Below, piece after piece: positions 61,551-64,000 of a DNA stretch of 64,000 nucleotides. Both the position numbers and the translations under genes were made by a program. Source of the stretch: Nocardiopsis endophytica (GTDB lineage Bacteria; Actinomycetota; Actinomycetes; Streptosporangiales; Streptosporangiaceae); the NCBI RefSeq assembly GCF_027706725.1, contig NZ_JAQFWQ010000024.1, positions 1 to 64,000 of the forward strand, given 5' to 3'. Position 1 is the stretch's first letter; each line of letters begins with the position of its first letter. Under the pieces are notes generated by a model, which worked only from the letters and a program-made list of their open reading frames with translations, made no database searches and was not told the DNA's origin.

Positions 61551-62690
61551 ATGAAACTCATACTGACGTCGCGCTTCACCGGCGAGCGGGGACAGGCCAG
61601 CCTGTACCTGCTCGTCGGTTTGGCGCTTTCCCTAGCAGCCCTTGCCGTCCTCTTCGTTCGTGTCGGTGAGGCCAACAACATGCGGTCGTCCGCGCAGACT
61701 GCGGCCGACGCGGCCGCGCTGGCCGCAGCGGGAGACATCCAGCACCGGGTCGCCGAGACACTCGCCGGCGGCAATCTCCCCTGGGGTGTGGGCTGGCAGG
61801 CGGGAAGCGGAAAGTCCGCCGCCAAGGACTACGCCGCGAAGAACAACGCGACGTTGGAGGACATCCGGGCCAGCGACAACGAGCAGGGCCGCATCGGGAA
61901 CTTCGTCCGGGTCGAGGTCAGAGGTAACGCGTGCCAGCGCGAGCTCCAGGACGACCGCAGCGTTACCTGGATGTTCCGCGAATGCCCGGACAAGGAAGAA
62001 CTCGAGGAGGCCGAGAAGAACGACGAGACCATCCCGGTCACCACGGGTAACGCCGCCGCGATCGCCGAGGTGCAGATACCCGACTGCCAGCTCGTCCCCC
62101 TCTTCAATGTCCTCGGCGTTGAGATCGGGAACTTCGTCGCCTGCCGCCCCGCTGACAGCGGTGGCGGCTATCAGCGCATCTGGACCTACGGGCAGGCCAA
62201 GGGGATGACCGATGTCCGCCTCGTCGACCGCGAAGGGCAGTGGATCTACTCCGAGCTCACCGGTGGTCCGGGCAGCGGCCGCTACCCCTGCGACGCTGTG
62301 GGCGGGCAGAACATCACCCGCCAGATGTGCGAGACCCACGAGGCGATCATGGGCGAGTGGGGTGCGGTCTTCGAGAAGTACGGCGTCGGCTGCTATCGCT
62401 CCCAGGAGGACGGCGGCGACCACCCCCGCGGCCGCGCCTGCGACTACATGGTCTCGGCCAACGGCAACCTTCCAAGCGCCGACCTCAAGCAGGGATCGGA
62501 CGCCGCAGCTCAGTGGATGATCGACAACCACGAGAAGCTGGACATCAGTTACATCATGTGGGACCACCACATCTGGAACCCCAGCCGGGATCCGGTGGGC
62601 GACTGGAACAACGTGAAACGCTGGGTCCCTGAACGCGGAGGAAACACGGTCAACCACATGGACCACATCCACGTGTCCGTCAACACCTGA
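61551..62690 (+). CDS. TadG-like protein with peptidase-like C-terminal domain
   Basis: A 379-residue protein. The N-terminus is TadE/TadG-like: GERGQASLYLLVGLALSLAA as membrane anchor, then SSAQTAADAAALAAAGD. A charged central region follows. The C-terminal 110 residues resemble the ARB_07466-type domain, related to M15/VanY-like zinc peptidases: HPRGRACDYMVSANG (His, Asp), ISYIMWDHHIWNPSRDP and NHMDHIHVSV (His). It may open peptidoglycan for the pilus, although such domains can be non-catalytic. No clear ribosome site precedes the ATG, and the pilin terminator lies 25 bases upstream. Confidence 0.8.
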   Translation: MKLILTSRFTGERGQASLYLLVGLALSLAALAVLFVRVGEANNMRSSAQTAADAAALAAAGDIQHRVAETLAGGNLPWGVGWQAGSGKSAAKDYAAKNNATLEDIRASDNEQGRIGNFVRVEVRGNACQRELQDDRSVTWMFRECPDKEELEEAEKNDETIPVTTGNAAAIAEVQIPDCQLVPLFNVLGVEIGNFVACRPADSGGGYQRIWTYGQAKGMTDVRLVDREGQWIYSELTGGPGSGRYPCDAVGGQNITRQMCETHEAIMGEWGAVFEKYGVGCYRSQEDGGDHPRGRACDYMVSANGNLPSADLKQGSDAAAQWMIDNHEKLDISYIMWDHHIWNPSRDPVGDWNNVKRWVPERGGNTVNHMDHIHVSVNT

Positions 62691-62774
62691 CGCCCCACGG
62701 CCACCGGCCCTCTACCCCCGGACTCACGCCGTCCGCTAGCCTCTGACCGACCGACGTACCTCAGAGGAGCCCCC

Positions 62775-63827
62775 ATGCATACCAGCAAAGGTGCGGGGAA
62801 ACGCACGCGCACTTTGCCCAGCGTGCTCGCCGCCGCAACGACGACACTCCTTCTCGCCGGATGTGTCGGCGCCGATGACAGCGGTTCCCCTTCCTCCGGA
62901 GGAGGGGAAGATGGAGGTTCCGGCGGGCAGGGCGGTGGAAAGGACGGGGTCGTGGCCACTGCAACCACCACTTCCACCTTCCACAAGGACAAGTTGCAGA
63001 TCGACATCCTTTCTTTGGAAAGAAGTGGAGATACGGCGGTCCTCACCGCGCGCGTCACAAACAATGACGACGAGGATGCAAAGGTATACGACCTCTTCTC
63101 CACGAGCAATCGATTCGGAGGGCAGTACAGCACTCCGGACGGAATCAGTCTGATCGACGCGGCGAATTACAAGCGCCACCTCCCCCTCGTGGAGCAGGAG
63201 GAGGAAAAATGCCTGTGCAGCACTTGGGACGACACGAGCTCCCTGGCCCCCGGAGAGGACTTTGAGTTTTGGGCGGCCTTCCCCGCCCCTCCCGAGGACG
63301 TGTCATCGGTTTCCATATCAACGCCGGTGACCGCGAACATCAGCGGCGTACCGGTCTCGGATGGCGGAGACATCGACTCCGAGATCACCGAAGCCGATAC
63401 CAAGGACCCGGAAATACTCAACCTGGACGCCTACCAGGAGAACCTCGAAGGCGACAGCGACCGTGAGCAGAGCGGCGAGGAAACGTCCATTCACCTTTCC
63501 GCGGACGTCTTGTTCGAGGTGAATGAATCCGAGCTGACCGGCAAGGCCGACGACACCCTGGAGGACGTGGCCAAGGAGATCGACGGCAGCTCTGCGACCA
63601 CGATCAAGATCGATGGCCATGCAGACGACACCGGTGACGACTCCATCAATGTCCCCCTGTCCGAGGACCGGGCGGAGTCCGTCAAGAAGCGTCTTGAGGG
63701 CCTCGTGACCCGAGACGGCGTGGAGTTCGAGACCGCCGGCCACGGATCCGAGGACCCCATCGCCTCCAACTCGACCGAAGAGGGACGCGAGAAGAACCGC
63801 CGAGTCACCGTGACGTTCCAGAAGTAG
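62775..63827 (+). CDS. OmpA-domain lipoprotein
   Basis: A 350-residue exported lipoprotein. The signal peptide ends in the lipobox LLLAGC, then a Gly/Ser-rich linker. Residues about 55-190 form a beta-rich domain with a Cys-x-Cys (EEKCLCSTW). The C-terminal OmpA-like domain has SADVLFEVNESELTGKADDT, IDGHADDTGDDSINVPLSED and REKNRRVTVTF, with the peptidoglycan-contacting Asp and Arg. It would tie the pilus base to the cell wall; that role is inferred from position. AGGAG lies 5 bases before the ATG. Confidence 0.9.
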   Translation: MHTSKGAGKRTRTLPSVLAAATTTLLLAGCVGADDSGSPSSGGGEDGGSGGQGGGKDGVVATATTTSTFHKDKLQIDILSLERSGDTAVLTARVTNNDDEDAKVYDLFSTSNRFGGQYSTPDGISLIDAANYKRHLPLVEQEEEKCLCSTWDDTSSLAPGEDFEFWAAFPAPPEDVSSVSISTPVTANISGVPVSDGGDIDSEITEADTKDPEILNLDAYQENLEGDSDREQSGEETSIHLSADVLFEVNESELTGKADDTLEDVAKEIDGSSATTIKIDGHADDTGDDSINVPLSEDRAESVKKRLEGLVTRDGVEFETAGHGSEDPIASNSTEEGREKNRRVTVTFQK

Positions 63828-63835
63828 GTTCACGA

Positions 63836-64000
63836 ATGCCAACTCATCGACTTCCGAAGCGGATCATCTCTGCCTGCACCGCGACCGCCGCGTGCGCGTT
63901 GGTCCTGCCGATCTCCTCCTCCTACGCGGAGGAGGCCCTCCCCGTCGCTTCGGCGGCCGAGGCATCGTCCGACGACTACGGGGCGTCGTCCATCGATGTG
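63836..64000 (+). CDS. Secreted protein, cut by window end
   Basis: The 55 residues present form a basic start and a signal peptide (RIISACTATAACALVLPISS, then SYAEE), followed by an Ala/Ser-rich segment. The start is 8 bases after the OmpA lipoprotein stop, so it is co-transcribed. It may be another cell-wall-binding protein of the pilus locus; the function cannot be read from this part. Confidence 0.65.
   Translation, partial: MPTHRLPKRIISACTATAACALVLPISSSYAEEALPVASAAEASSDDYGASSIDV

Overview
The window is high-GC (clearly above 70%) actinobacterial chromosome. A Nocardiopsis-like member of the Streptosporangiales is the best guess. The support is a DasR-type operator at a hexosaminidase gene, a subtilisin-inhibitor-like protein, an actinobacterial orn gene, a DUF2510 protein, GTG/TTG starts, many leaderless-type starts and an actinobacterial Tad pilus operon. 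The species assignment is inference. I see no insertion sequence, prophage or CRISPR array.

Left part (1-14.5 kb): two odd hypothetical genes, a GT4 glycosyltransferase coupled to a DMT transporter, a tandem-duplicated Lrp/AsnC regulator, a GT-B-like protein interrupted by a heptanucleotide tandem repeat, a STAND/TPR protein with an N-terminal amyloid-type motif, a GH20 hexosaminidase under a dre site, a secreted glycerophosphodiester phosphodiesterase and an EEPAA-repeat secreted protein. A 66-bp hairpin element recurs four times between 1 and 27 kb. It lies at or close to gene 3' ends, and one copy sits nested inside a larger copy.

14.5-27.5 kb: a homogentisate operon (FAD monooxygenase, hmgA, an uncharacterised gene, and a fumarylacetoacetase-family gene that has lost most metal ligands). 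Next come an apparent small RNA with C-rich hairpin loops, an NlpC/P60 protein, a Uma2 protein, a MarR/FAD-monooxygenase divergent pair with a clear operator, a 2-hydroxyacid dehydrogenase, PadR, a TrmH-type methyltransferase and an SSI-like protein.

27.7-35.6 kb: tandem substrate-binding/VWA membrane proteins, an amidase-like protein, a DUF2510 protein with 36-residue tandem repeats, orn and tRNA-His.

35.7-45.2 kb: a metallophore-transport-like locus. Its minus-strand operon is tightly overlapping: two IrtA/B (YbtP/Q)-type ABC half-transporters, ECF S, T and A1A2 components, a truncated MFS gene and two methyltransferases. A TetR gene is divergent, and a Fur/Zur-like palindrome lies between them. 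No synthetase is in the window.

45.5-51.2 kb: a zinc-ribbon protein whose paralogue heads the pilus operon, a SelW-like protein, a small zinc-binding protein, an orphan hypX, a DedA-like protein, a second Uma2 protein and a Mut7-C remnant.

51.6-64 kb: a Tad/Flp pilus operon: zinc-ribbon protein, CpaB, a TadZ-TadE fusion, a TadE-like pilin, TadA/CpaF, TadB, TadC, a histidine kinase, a response regulator with an altered receiver, Flp pilin, a TadG-like protein with a peptidase-like C-terminus, an OmpA lipoprotein and a further secreted protein cut by the window edge. Together these would build, regulate and anchor a surface fibre.
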